A DNA stretch of 64,000 bases. Origin: Erwinia endophytica (GTDB lineage: Bacteria > Pseudomonadota > Gammaproteobacteria > Enterobacterales > Enterobacteriaceae). Shown here piece by piece: positions 39,355 to 48,634 of the stretch; position 1 is the first letter of the stretch, and every line of letters begins with the position of its first letter. The notes beneath the pieces were generated by a model that saw only the letters and a program-made list of their open reading frames with translations, had not been told where the DNA came from and searched no databases. A program made the position numbers and the translations under genes. The stretch covers positions 43,867 through 107,866 of the forward strand of contig NZ_RQVV01000040.1 in assembly GCF_009295515.1 (NCBI RefSeq), in the 5' to 3' direction.

Positions 39355-40104
39355 ATGTTTTCTTTCTTCAATGAAAATCAAACAGTAATAGATACGCTTC
39401 AGGCATATATACGTAGAAAATTATCTCTGTTTGGTAACCCGGAATATGCATACACTGTCGTCAGTAAGAAAAATCCTTCAGATGTGCTGATTGTTTCCAG
39501 TTATCCCGATGAGTGGATTTCACTTTACCGACTCAATAATTTTCAGTTGACCGATCCAGTCATTCTTAACGCTTTCAGACGGACTTCGCCTTTTATCTGG
39601 GACGAAAATATTACGCTGATGTCGGACCTGCGATTCACCAAGATTTTCTCTCTTTCCAGGCAGTACAACATTGTTAATGGCTTTACCTTTGTACTGCATG
39701 ATCATATGAATAATCTGGCATTGCTATCGCTCATTATTAACGGTAACGAGCAGTCGGCGCTGGAGCAGAGACTGTCATCTGAGCAGGGAGCCCTGCAGAT
39801 GCTGCTGATCGATTTTAATGAGCAGATGTACAAGCTGGCTGGCTCAGAAGCTGGCGGAACGCGGGATATGCATGAAAGCAATAGCAGGACTATTTTTACC
39901 TTACGTGAGAATGAGGTGCTGTACTGGGCAAGCATGGGAAAAACCTATGCTGAAATCGCGGCTATCACTGGGATTTCCGTCAGTACGGTAAAATTTCATG
40001 TTAAAAATGTTGTCGCCAAACTTGGCGTTAGCAACGCCAAGCAGGCTATCCGGCTGGGCGTTGAACTGGATCTGATCAGACCGGCAGCCTCAGCGGCCAG
40101 GTAA
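39355..40104 (+). CDS. esaR: LuxR-family AHL-responsive regulator, EsaR type
   Basis: Quorum-sensing regulator of 249 residues that closely resembles EsaR of P. stewartii along its whole length, including the C-terminal tail LDLIRPAASAAR. The AHL-binding domain (1-165) keeps the invariant Trp54, Tyr58, Asp67, Pro68, Trp82 and Gly109. The HTH domain (about 177-240) contains LRENEVLYWASMGKTYAEIA and STVKFHVKNV. Members of this subgroup bind DNA without ligand and are released by AHL. The ribosome site is weak (no clear AGGAGG before the ATG). The 3' end overlaps the convergent synthase gene by 29 bp. Confidence 0.95.
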   Translation: MFSFFNENQTVIDTLQAYIRRKLSLFGNPEYAYTVVSKKNPSDVLIVSSYPDEWISLYRLNNFQLTDPVILNAFRRTSPFIWDENITLMSDLRFTKIFSLSRQYNIVNGFTFVLHDHMNNLALLSLIINGNEQSALEQRLSSEQGALQMLLIDFNEQMYKLAGSEAGGTRDMHESNSRTIFTLRENEVLYWASMGKTYAEIAAITGISVSTVKFHVKNVVAKLGVSNAKQAIRLGVELDLIRPAASAAR

Positions 40105-40708
40105 TGGCAGACTGGGGTGGACAGGTTGTTCGGTTGATAATGCTCTGTGCCAGGTGCTGCTGATCGTGGTCTCCCGCGGGCAGACTCAAAAGATAAATCC
40201 GTTCCTTTTCACTCAGGAAGGACTCTTTGATCACCTGGATTTGCCAACCGGAACGCCGGAGGATCGTCAGCATCGCCCGGCTTACTATGGTGTAAATATT
40301 GCTGTAATCATGATGCCGGGCCCAGTTGACCATGGACAGAAACAGGATCTGACTGACAGGGTAGTGTTCGCCAAGGAGCTGTCGCGCGCGTGCTTTGTCG
40401 ACAAAAAAACGGCTCGACTCGATACCCGCATCGGGAAGACTGACCGAGTTAAAACAGTGGTTGAAGGTGTGAGTTATCATATTGGGTTGGTTAAGGCGGG
40501 TGAAACGTACGCTACACACCAACTGACCCGCGCATATTCCAAGGATATAGCGCGTTCCCGGCCCATCAAATTCATCCGATTCCATGCCCTGGCTGCAAAC
40601 GACTTCCCATCCCAATCGATCACTAAAGGTTTTTTTTCTCAGCTTATACAGCTCTTCTGCACGAGTCGTTTTAAGCTCTTCATAACTGACGTCAAAAAGT
40701 TCAAACAT
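40076..40708 (-). CDS. esaI: Acyl-homoserine lactone synthase, EsaI type
   Basis: LuxI-family enzyme of 210 residues that makes an AHL signal from S-adenosylmethionine and acyl-ACP. The eight invariant family residues are all in place: Arg24, Phe28, Trp34, Asp45, Asp48, Arg68, Glu97 and Arg100. Thr140 (in IYTIVSRAM) is present; in EsaI this residue favours a 3-oxo-acyl chain, so 3-oxo-C6-HSL is a likely product. AGAGGA lies 6 nt before the ATG. The gene converges on esaR, with the last 29 bp shared, so the transcripts are antisense at their ends. Confidence 0.96.
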   Translation of the reverse strand: MFELFDVSYEELKTTRAEELYKLRKKTFSDRLGWEVVCSQGMESDEFDGPGTRYILGICAGQLVCSVRFTRLNQPNMITHTFNHCFNSVSLPDAGIESSRFFVDKARARQLLGEHYPVSQILFLSMVNWARHHDYSNIYTIVSRAMLTILRRSGWQIQVIKESFLSEKERIYLLSLPAGDHDQQHLAQSIINRTTCPPQSAITWPLRLPV

Positions 40709-41337
40709 TCCATATCCTCTAAAAAAATGACCGTGGCTCTCTGGTTAAATCTTGAAGCTCGTACTGCGCACGATGGGTGATGTGCGACAGATCCGGTAGC
40801 TGGACTACTCGTTCACCTGACCGGAAATGAGCCGCCTCGGGTGGCGGTAAAACGGTATAGCATTGGCGCCAGGATAATGGTTAATAGCCAGGACAATTGC
40901 AGCAAGGCAAGATTGTCATTCTGATCGTACGGGTAGTTGACAACATCCAGGATAAGTCGCTCTCCATGACATATAATACGGTATTGCATTATGATTGTTC
41001 AGTATCGTTATATAAAACAGGATGTTGTTCAATAAAATACCCATGGTAAACGGCATATATTTTTATTGGTAGCGTGCTGGAAACCGGGCAGAAAAACGCC
41101 ACAGTACTGCGTAAATGCAGGCGCAGTACTGGCCGGGGCAGCCTGAAACATGGCCTGTTCCCGGTTAACCCGGACGATATAGAGTTGTGCGATTCGCTGT
41201 GACGCGGAATGACCCGCGTTACTGAAGGATCGGCTGACACGCTTTGTGGGCAGGGCGACAGAAAGTCTTTTTCATTAACGCCTGTGTCAGCCCGATGACT
41301 TTATTGTAATGAACTGAATCGTATGATGATTTTCAGC
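40709..41337. other. Spacer between esaI and hemF
   Basis: A 629-bp region holding the esaI promoter (leftwards) at its left end, where I see no clear -35/-10 pair or EsaR box. The rest has no supported gene; the frame at 40989-41240 (-) lacks a ribosome site. Two copies of the palindrome CAGTACTG lie at 41102-41109 and 41124-41131, 22 bp apart. No terminator with a T run was found downstream of hemF, which ends at 41338. Confidence 0.4.
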
Positions 41338-42270
<933 letters not shown>

Positions 42271-42401
42271 TTAACGCGCGCAGTATACGTCAAAAAGACG
42301 CAAGTGGAGCGGCGGTTATTGGCATTGAACGCATCAAAATAGCTGATTATCCCGTCAGCAATGGCGCGGGCTATTTCATTACAACGTCCTCAGATATAAT
42401 T

Positions 42402-42424
42402 GATATGTTATATCATAACGATTC
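42402..42424. promoter_or_regulatory. Zur-like operator between hemF and ypeA
   Basis: The sequence at 42402-42424 has the core TGTTATATCATAACG, which fits the enterobacterial Zur consensus TGTTATANTATAACA at all but two fixed positions, with the outer GA and TTC also kept. A perfect TATAAT lies just to its left (42395-42400, plus strand) and a TATGAT -10-like element lies within it on the minus strand. It is about 155-165 bp from both flanking start codons. Control of hemF or ypeA by zinc is not known to me. Confidence 0.4.
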
Positions 42425-42586
42425 TGGCGCGAGCGAGAAGAGGGCTATTTCAATGCTTTACTTTTTATTTCAGTAAAATAATGGCCGGATGAGCCGATTT
42501 TTTTCGTTATTAATCAGCCGGAGACTTGCACCTGTGAGGGAAAGCGTGATAATCAGCAAATTATGGTTAACATCTGGGGTAACGCC

Positions 42587-43012
42587 ATGGAAATCCGCGT
42601 ATTTAACCAGGACGATTTTGAAGAAGTGATCACCCTCTGGGAACGTTGTGATTTATTGCGTCCGTGGAACGATCCTGAAATGGATATTGAACGTAAGCTC
42701 AACCATGACCCCGATCTGTTTTTGGTGGCGGTGGTGGGAGGGGAAATTGTTGGCACGCTGATGGGCGGTTATGACGGGCATCGCGGGTCGGCCTATTATC
42801 TGGGCGTACATCCTGATTATCAGGGGCGGGGCTTTGCCAATGCACTGATTAATCGGCTGGAGAAAAAGTTGATTGCACGTGGTTGTCCAAAAATCAACGT
42901 TATGGTGCGTGAAGAGAACGATGCGGTGCTGGGGTTTTATGAGAAGCTCGATTATGAGCAGCAGGACAGCATTCTGCTGGGTAAACGCCTGATTGAAGAT
43001 CGTGAATACTAA
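42587..43012 (+). CDS. ypeA: GNAT acetyltransferase YpeA
   Basis: Small GCN5-related N-acetyltransferase, 141 residues from the ATG at 42587 ([21 protein letters not shown]), the length of E. coli YpeA. The frame is open to 42563 but the first eight residues are not part of the family. The acetyl-CoA motif is [23 protein letters not shown]. coli YpeA can acetylate protein lysines in vitro; its normal substrate is unsettled. yfeZ follows after 47 bp. Confidence 0.94.
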   Translation: MEIRVFNQDDFEEVITLWERCDLLRPWNDPEMDIERKLNHDPDLFLVAVVGGEIVGTLMGGYDGHRGSAYYLGVHPDYQGRGFANALINRLEKKLIARGCPKINVMVREENDAVLGFYEKLDYEQQDSILLGKRLIEDREY

Positions 43013-43059
43013 CGGGCTGGGTGGCATGTTTTCACCTGGTCTTTCCCGTCTGTGAACTG

Positions 43060-43515
43060 ATGAACCTGACGTATTCCCCCGATGACTATGATGCTCGCGG
43101 CCAGTTAAAACTGCCGCTGGGCTTCTGGATAATTTTGTTACTACAGGCCCGCACTTGGGCGTTGTTTGTGATGGCTGGCGCCTCCCGGCAGCAAGGCGCG
43201 ACGCTGTTGGCACTGTTTTATCCTGATCCACACGCTTTCTGGATTGGACTGGGGCTGGGCGTTCCGGCTGTGCTGGGTTTGTTGCTGACCGGTTATCGTC
43301 AGCGTTTGCCCTGGTTGTGGCAAGCGTGGCGATGGGTACTGTGCCTGGCGCTGGCGGCGATCATTGTCCAGCAGGCGATCCTGCTGTGGCAGGGGGATGA
43401 GATTGTCTCACCATGGGGGGTTTTGTTCAGCGTCTTTGATTTACTGGGGCTTGTTTATTGGGTGATGAGCCGCCGTCTGCGAGATTGTTTTAACCCGTTA
43501 CTGAATGCCGGATAA
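43060..43515 (+). CDS. yfeZ: Inner-membrane protein YfeZ (DUF2919)
   Basis: Integral membrane protein of unknown function in the DUF2919 family. From the ATG at 43060 it is 151 residues, equal to E. coli YfeZ; the frame extends to a GTG at 43021 but that part is not conserved. Four membrane segments are evident, and the segment LLLQARTWALFVMAGASRQQG is typical of the family. It lies between ypeA and yfeY, with which it keeps the same order as in E. coli. The ribosome site is weak. Confidence 0.88.
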   Translation: MNLTYSPDDYDARGQLKLPLGFWIILLLQARTWALFVMAGASRQQGATLLALFYPDPHAFWIGLGLGVPAVLGLLLTGYRQRLPWLWQAWRWVLCLALAAIIVQQAILLWQGDEIVSPWGVLFSVFDLLGLVYWVMSRRLRDCFNPLLNAG

Positions 43516-43633
43516 AACTTTTTCATAGAACCGGACTCCAACTCGTTCGATATCCTTTGCAGATTGTAGATGAGTTGGCTGCAACTTGAATGATTTGGGA
43601 TATAAAAATTTGCTCATAATGACAGGAGTTGCA

Positions 43634-44257
43634 ATGAAAACTGTTCGCCCATTAGCGATAGTCGCCGCTTTACTGCTGGCAAGCTGCGCCAGTTCCGGCT
43701 CCAGCTCATCTTCGGGATCGGATAATGGGGCTACCTGGTGGAATCCACTGACTTATTCCTGGTCCAGTCTGGCGCCATGGCACTGGTTTGGTTCTTCTCT
43801 GCATGTGACTGAGCAAGGCGTCGGGAAGGTGAATGGCAGTACGGCAATGAACGAAGGTGCCATCCGTGATGGGCTGAACGGCAATTATCAGGTGCGAAAA
43901 GGGATGCGTGGCGAAGATGGCGGCGTGGTTACCTTTTTCCAGGCGGTCAGTGATAATCAGGTCAACGTTGAAGTGACCGGCGCTGCGACGGTCAGCCAAA
44001 TTGAGGTCATGGACAGCGCGATCGCCACCGCTGATGGTAAAAAAATCGGCACGCCTTTCAGCGATATTTACAGTAAGGCGTTTGGTGTCTGTCAGAAAGG
44101 CTCGGGGCGCGATCGCGAAGGTGTGGAGTGTAAAGCGCCGGGCAGCCAGCATATTAGCTATCTGTTCAGCGGTGAATGGCATGGCCCGGATAGCCTGTTG
44201 CCAGCAGATGAAACGCTGAAAAAATGGACCATCAGTAAAATTATCTGGCGTAAGTGA
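43634..44257 (+). CDS. yfeY: Lipoprotein YfeY
   Basis: Predicted lipoprotein of 207 residues with lipobox LASC (Cys18) followed by a long serine linker (SSGSSSSSGSD). The globular part contains TWWNPLTYSWSSLAPWHWFG, characteristic of YfeY. I chose the ATG at 43634 because AGGAG lies 6 nt upstream and a clean signal peptide follows; the longer frame from 43586 would bury the signal. In E. coli yfeY belongs to the sigma-E envelope-stress regulon. I could not identify a convincing sigma-E promoter here. Function unknown. Confidence 0.9.
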   Translation: MKTVRPLAIVAALLLASCASSGSSSSSGSDNGATWWNPLTYSWSSLAPWHWFGSSLHVTEQGVGKVNGSTAMNEGAIRDGLNGNYQVRKGMRGEDGGVVTFFQAVSDNQVNVEVTGAATVSQIEVMDSAIATADGKKIGTPFSDIYSKAFGVCQKGSGRDREGVECKAPGSQHISYLFSGEWHGPDSLLPADETLKKWTISKIIWRK

Positions 44258-44412
44258 TTTTACTCCCCGGGTCGTTTGCCAATGGCCCGACCAGAACAAG
44301 CTTTGTTATCCAAATTTTGGGTTATTGGAGCCACTATCCAACATGACATCGGGTATGATGTGCGATGATTCTCATCAGCAATACAATAAAAGTACACTCA
44401 GGAGATGACTAA

Positions 44413-45309
44413 ATGTCTCAGTGTCAGAGCGGAATTTTATTAGAACACCGGCGTTTCGCCATTTATCTTGAGGCCATGGTGGTGGGGGATATTGCCGCCC
44501 TGCGGCGCAGTACTCATGTGTTTCTTCAGCAACTGGCTCAATTACAGCAAAAGTTTCCCGATGCCGGATTGGGGGCTGTGGTGGCTTTCGGTAGCGCACT
44601 ATGGCGAGATCTTAACCCTGACCGCTGTATCACAGAATTAAAAGATTTTCAGCCGATGGGCAAAGGCATGGCGCCCGCCACCCAGCGCGATATGTTGATC
44701 CATATTCAGTCGCTGCGTCATGACGTCAATTTTAGTCTGGCTCAGGCGGCTCTCAGTGTGTTTGGCGAGGTTATCCGCATTGAAGAAGAAACCCACGGTT
44801 TCCGCTGGGTGGAAGATCGCGATCTCAGCGGTTTCGTCGATGGCACTGAAAACCCGCAGGGTGAACAGCGTGCCGCTGTGGCGATTATCGCGGCAGGGGA
44901 GAATGCCGGCGGAAGCTATGTCTTCAGTCAGCGCTGGGAACATAACCTGAAACTGTTTAATCGCCTGGCGATAAACAAACAGGAGCAGATTATTGGTCGC
45001 TCCAAAGAGCGCAACGAAGAGCTGGAAAGATCGGCCCGGCCGGTTACCTCGCATATCAGCCGGGTTGATTTGCAAGAGAATGGCAAGGGGCTGAAGATCC
45101 TGCGTCAAAGCCTGCCTTATGGCACGGCCAGCGGCACCCATGGCTTGTTTTTCCTCGCCTACTGCGCGACGTTGCACAACATTGAGCAGCAACTGCGCAG
45201 CATGTTTGGTGAAACGGATGGTCAGTTCGATGCCATGCTGCGTTTCACCAAACCGGTCAGCGGCAGCTATTTCTACGCACCGTCTCTGGCACAGTTGGCC
45301 GCGCTGTAA
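44413..45309 (+). CDS. yfeX: Dye-decolorising haem peroxidase YfeX
   Basis: Cytoplasmic DyP-type peroxidase, 298 residues (299 in E. coli). The distal aspartate is Asp143 in the family motif [10 protein letters not shown], and the proximal haem-binding histidine is His214 in VTSHISRVD. It oxidises porphyrinogens and dyes with peroxide; a role in releasing iron from haem has been proposed and disputed. An AGGAGA site precedes the ATG. The gene ends next to a hairpin and a decayed symporter gene on the other strand. Confidence 0.95.
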   Translation: MSQCQSGILLEHRRFAIYLEAMVVGDIAALRRSTHVFLQQLAQLQQKFPDAGLGAVVAFGSALWRDLNPDRCITELKDFQPMGKGMAPATQRDMLIHIQSLRHDVNFSLAQAALSVFGEVIRIEEETHGFRWVEDRDLSGFVDGTENPQGEQRAAVAIIAAGENAGGSYVFSQRWEHNLKLFNRLAINKQEQIIGRSKERNEELERSARPVTSHISRVDLQENGKGLKILRQSLPYGTASGTHGLFFLAYCATLHNIEQQLRSMFGETDGQFDAMLRFTKPVSGSYFYAPSLAQLAAL

Positions 45310-45316
45310 TCATTCA

Positions 45317-45580
45317 TCATCGCAGGGCGGGGCAATCCCGTCCTGCGGTTTCTTGATCGTATCCGCTCCCTCCGTTTCGCAACCGGTAAAAAAACGGTGT
45401 ATTCACCGTATCCAGCCGACTTTGTAGAAACATCGTACCGACGAAAGCCGCCGGAAGACCAAAAATATCCGTATAGAAAAACATCAAATAGAGCATCACA
45501 TTATCAAAGACGATATGGCTGGCTGTATCGCCCAGACCATAGCCAATTTTCTCTTTAATACTGAGTTGTTGATGGCTCAT
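45317..45580 (-). pseudogene. Truncated GPH-family sugar:cation symporter
   Basis: The first 50-60 codons match the N-terminus of glycoside-pentoside-hexuronide symporters (YicJ/MelB/UidB type): LSIKEKIGYGLGDTASHIVF, then LMFFYTDIFGLPAAFVGTMFL. The family then expects a segment like ARxLDAxxDPxxG; here it reads SRLDTVNTPFF, and the frame passes into unrelated sequence and stops. Full-length members have about 460 residues, so this is a remnant with nearly all membrane spans lost. The 3' break lies against the yfeX terminator, which suggests deletion. The 5' end and an upstream palindrome survive. Confidence 0.75.
45321..45354 (+). terminator. Hairpin after yfeX
   Basis: Stem CGCAGGGCGGG/CCCGTCCTGCG (one G-T wobble) with a 5-nt loop, then a short, interrupted T run, 11 bp after the yfeX stop. 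Confidence 0.65.
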
Positions 45581-45659
45581 ATCCAGAGACTCCCGGCTTA
45601 TTGCCGATATTAAGATTTAAGGGAGCCTCAGGTTTTAAGGGATATCTGCGGGTTAAACT

Positions 45660-45677
45660 ATTATGTAATTACATAAT
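45660..45677. promoter_or_regulatory. 18-bp perfect palindrome
   Basis: ATTATGTAATTACATAAT is a perfect 18-bp palindrome, 80 bp upstream of the start of the truncated symporter and 238 bp before cysP. The TGTAATTACA core is of the type bound by GntR-family repressors. It is most simply an old operator of the decayed gene; binding by a cys regulator is less likely since CysB sites are not perfect palindromes. Confidence 0.45.
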
Positions 45678-45915
45678 TAAATTACGTTTATTAGCTTTTG
45701 TGATTCTGATTACTGCTTCTGCCCGTGGATCCGGCCGGGCGGCATGTTTTTGCAACATTATTTCCCACCCTCTGCATAAGCAATTCCATTCGCTTATAGC
45801 TTTTTAAACTTCCAAATCACCAAACGGTATATAAAACTGTTACTGCTTTTAGTGGGGTTATAAATAAACTGACTGTTCTTCAGGCCGTGAGCCGGGCTGT
45901 TTTTCAGGGTGCTAA

Positions 45916-46932
45916 ATGACGTTACCGATAATGAAAAAGTTTCTCAGTGGAGCGGTTTTCACCATGCTGCTGGCGGGTTCTGCCCAGGCCACCGAGCTGC
46001 TGAACAGCTCTTATGACGTCTCTCGCGAGCTGTTTGTCGCGCTTAACACCCCCTTTGAGCAGCAATGGGCCCGTCAGCATCCCGGCGATAAGTTGACCAT
46101 CAGGCAGTCGCATGCCGGTTCTTCTAAACAGGCGCTGGCTATTTTGCAGGGACTGAAAGCGGATGTGGTGACCTACAACCAGGTGACTGATGTGCAGATT
46201 CTGCATGACCGGGGCAACTTAATCCCGGCAGACTGGCAGCAACGTTTGCCGAACAACAGTTCACCGTTCTACTCCACCATGGCTTTCCTGGTACGCAAAG
46301 GGAACCCAAAGCATATCTACAACTGGGACGACCTGGTCAGAAGCGACGTGAAACTGGTGTTTCCGAATCCAAAAACCTCTGGTAACGGTCGTTATACCTG
46401 GCTGGCGGCCTGGGGGGCGGCAGACAAGGCCAATGGTAAAGACAGGGCTAAAACTGAACAGTTTATGACCCGCTTACTGAACAATGTTGAGGTGTTCGAT
46501 ACCGGTGGCCGTGGTGCCACCACAACGTTTGTTGAGCGCGGGCAGGGTGATGTGTTGATCAGTTTTGAATCGGAAGTGAATAACATTCGCCATCAGTACG
46601 CCAAAGATGGCTATGAGATAATCGTGCCGAAAACCAATATTCTTGCCGAGTTTCCGGTGGCGTGGATCGATAAAAATATCGCCGCCAACCATACTGAGCG
46701 CGCGGCCAAAGCTTACCTGAACTATCTTTACAGTCCGCAGGCGCAGAAGATCATCACGCAGTATTACTATCGCGTGAACAATCCTGAGTTAATGGCGCAA
46801 CAAAAGGATCGTTTTCCATCGGTCGACCTTTTCCAGGTGAGCGATGTTTTCGGCAGTTGGGATCAGGTGATGAAAACGCAGTTTGCCAGCGGTGGCGAAC
46901 TGGATAAGTTGTTAGCAGCGGGGCACCAGTGA
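45916..46932 (+). CDS. cysP: Thiosulfate/sulfate-binding protein CysP
   Basis: Periplasmic receptor of the sulfate/thiosulfate ABC importer, 338 residues as in E. coli. The signal peptide ends near residue 25 (AQA-TELL). The family signature [13 protein letters not shown] and the anion-binding region around [17 protein letters not shown] and [10 protein letters not shown] are present. The ATG at 45916 gives the E. coli length; the ATG at 45931 is also possible. First gene of cysPTWA, expected to be activated by CysB with acetylserine; no CysB site is reliably visible. Confidence 0.96.
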   Translation: MTLPIMKKFLSGAVFTMLLAGSAQATELLNSSYDVSRELFVALNTPFEQQWARQHPGDKLTIRQSHAGSSKQALAILQGLKADVVTYNQVTDVQILHDRGNLIPADWQQRLPNNSSPFYSTMAFLVRKGNPKHIYNWDDLVRSDVKLVFPNPKTSGNGRYTWLAAWGAADKANGKDRAKTEQFMTRLLNNVEVFDTGGRGATTTFVERGQGDVLISFESEVNNIRHQYAKDGYEIIVPKTNILAEFPVAWIDKNIAANHTERAAKAYLNYLYSPQAQKIITQYYYRVNNPELMAQQKDRFPSVDLFQVSDVFGSWDQVMKTQFASGGELDKLLAAGHQ

Positions 46933-47765
46933 TGTTTGCCACCAAGAGTAAGCGTGTTCTGCCTGGCTTTGGTATCAGCCTGGGTAGCAGTCTTTTTTTC
47001 ACCTGCCTGATCCTGTTATTGCCGATCAGTGCGTTATTGATGCAATTGTCGCATATGACGCTGGCTCAGTACTGGGAAGTGGTGACGAATCCGCAGATGG
47101 TGGCGGCCTATAAAGTCACGCTGCTGTCGGCGGGCGTAGCGGCTATTTTCAATGCATTTTTCGGTATGCTGATGGCCTGGATCCTCACGCGTTATCGTTT
47201 TCCCGGTCGCACCTTGTTGGATGGCCTGATGGATCTGCCTTTTGCGCTGCCAACCGCCGTAGCCGGTCTGACGTTGGCTGGGCTGTTTTCTGTTAATGGC
47301 TGGTATGGCCAATGGCTGGCGCAGTTCGATATCAAAGTTTCTTACACCTGGCTGGGTATCACGGTAGCGATGGCCTTCACCAGCATTCCCTTTGTGGTGC
47401 GCACCGTGCAACCCGTGTTGGAAGAACTGGGGCCTGAATATGAAGAAGCGGCGGAAACCCTTGGGGCCAGTCCATTTCAGAGTTTCCGCCGTGTCGTGTT
47501 GCCGGAAGTGGCGCCAGCCTTGCTGGCCGGAACCGCGCTGTCCTTTACCCGCAGTATTGGCGAGTTTGGCGCGGTTATTTTCATTGCCGGTAACATCGCC
47601 TGGAAAACCGAAGTGACGTCACTGATGATTTTTGTGCGCTTGCAAGAGTTCGATTATCCGGCGGCCAGCGCGATTGCTTCGGTGATTCTGGCCGCTTCGC
47701 TGATATTGCTGTTTGTGATTAATACGTTACAAAGCCGTTTTGGTCGCCGTCTGGGAGGTCATTAA
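46932..47765 (+). CDS. cysT: Sulfate/thiosulfate permease CysT (CysU)
   Basis: Inner-membrane channel subunit, 277 residues as in E. coli, with about six spans. The EAA loop EEAAETLGASPFQSFRRVVLPE is evident near 177-198, followed by GEFGAVIFIAGNIAWKTEV, a signature of the sulfate permease family. The ATG overlaps the cysP stop by one base (TGATG), so I prefer it to the GTG three bases earlier. Confidence 0.96.
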   Translation: MFATKSKRVLPGFGISLGSSLFFTCLILLLPISALLMQLSHMTLAQYWEVVTNPQMVAAYKVTLLSAGVAAIFNAFFGMLMAWILTRYRFPGRTLLDGLMDLPFALPTAVAGLTLAGLFSVNGWYGQWLAQFDIKVSYTWLGITVAMAFTSIPFVVRTVQPVLEELGPEYEEAAETLGASPFQSFRRVVLPEVAPALLAGTALSFTRSIGEFGAVIFIAGNIAWKTEVTSLMIFVRLQEFDYPAASAIASVILAASLILLFVINTLQSRFGRRLGGH

Positions 47766-48634
47766 TGACGGATATAACCGAACTGAAAAGTACCGCGCGC
47801 AGCCCTGCTAACTGGAGTAAATGGATCCTGATTGCTGTGGGTATGCTGGTCTCTTTTGGCCTGTTGGTGGTGCCGTTAATTGCTATTTTCGCCAGTGCTT
47901 TTTCTGACGGCGTCACAGCAATGTTCAGCAATCTGAAAGACGGTGACATGTTGCACTCAATTGGGTTGACGGTACTGATGGCGCTGATTACCGTGCCAGC
48001 CAATCTGGTGTTTGGTACGTTACTGGCCTGGCTGGTGACACGCTTTACTTTCCCCGGGCGCCAACTATTGCTGACGCTGTTTGATATTCCTTTTGCCGTG
48101 TCGCCAGTGGTGGCAGGGCTGATGTATTTGCTGTTCTGGGGCGTGAACGGCCCTGCCGGCGGCTGGCTGGATGCCCATAATATTCAGTTGATGTTTTCCT
48201 GGCCGGGAATGGCGATGGTGACTATTTTTGTCACCTGTCCTTTTGTGGTCCGTGAACTGGTGCCAGTGATGCTCAGTCAGGGCAGCAATGAAGATGAAGC
48301 AGCGGTGTTGTTGGGCGCATCCGGCTGGAAGATGTTCTGGCGCGTGACGTTGCCGAATATTCGCTGGGCGCTGCTGTATGGGATGGTACTGACCAATGCC
48401 CGTGCAATTGGTGAATTTGGTGCGGTCTCGGTGGTATCGGGATCGATACGTGGCGAGACGTACACGCTGCCATTACAAGTTGAATTGTTGCATCAGGATT
48501 ACAATATCGTCGGTGCTTTCACTGCGGCGGGCCTGCTGACCTTGATGGCAATAGCGACGCTATTTCTGAAAAGCGCGCTGCAATGGCGTTTAGCACGTCA
48601 GAACGCACGTTTGCAACAGGAAGGGGAATCATGA
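47765..48634 (+). CDS. cysW: Sulfate/thiosulfate permease CysW
   Basis: Second channel subunit of the importer, 289 residues (291 in E. coli), with about six spans. The EAA loop is [23 protein letters not shown] and the conserved downstream segment is [25 protein letters not shown]. Its ATG overlaps the last base of the cysT stop (TAATG). Pairs with CysT in the membrane. Confidence 0.96.
   Translation: MTDITELKSTARSPANWSKWILIAVGMLVSFGLLVVPLIAIFASAFSDGVTAMFSNLKDGDMLHSIGLTVLMALITVPANLVFGTLLAWLVTRFTFPGRQLLLTLFDIPFAVSPVVAGLMYLLFWGVNGPAGGWLDAHNIQLMFSWPGMAMVTIFVTCPFVVRELVPVMLSQGSNEDEAAVLLGASGWKMFWRVTLPNIRWALLYGMVLTNARAIGEFGAVSVVSGSIRGETYTLPLQVELLHQDYNIVGAFTAAGLLTLMAIATLFLKSALQWRLARQNARLQQEGES

Noticed and set aside
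40740..40800. EsaR box upstream of esaI
   Set aside because: Only a 5-bp CGCAC/GTGCG symmetry is seen; the CCTG-N10-CAGG pattern is absent.
41200..41330. Possible IS1-family transposase tail before hemF
   Set aside because: A few residues in one frame recall the IS1 InsB C-terminus, but there is a stop, no inverted repeat and no target duplication; the match is too weak.
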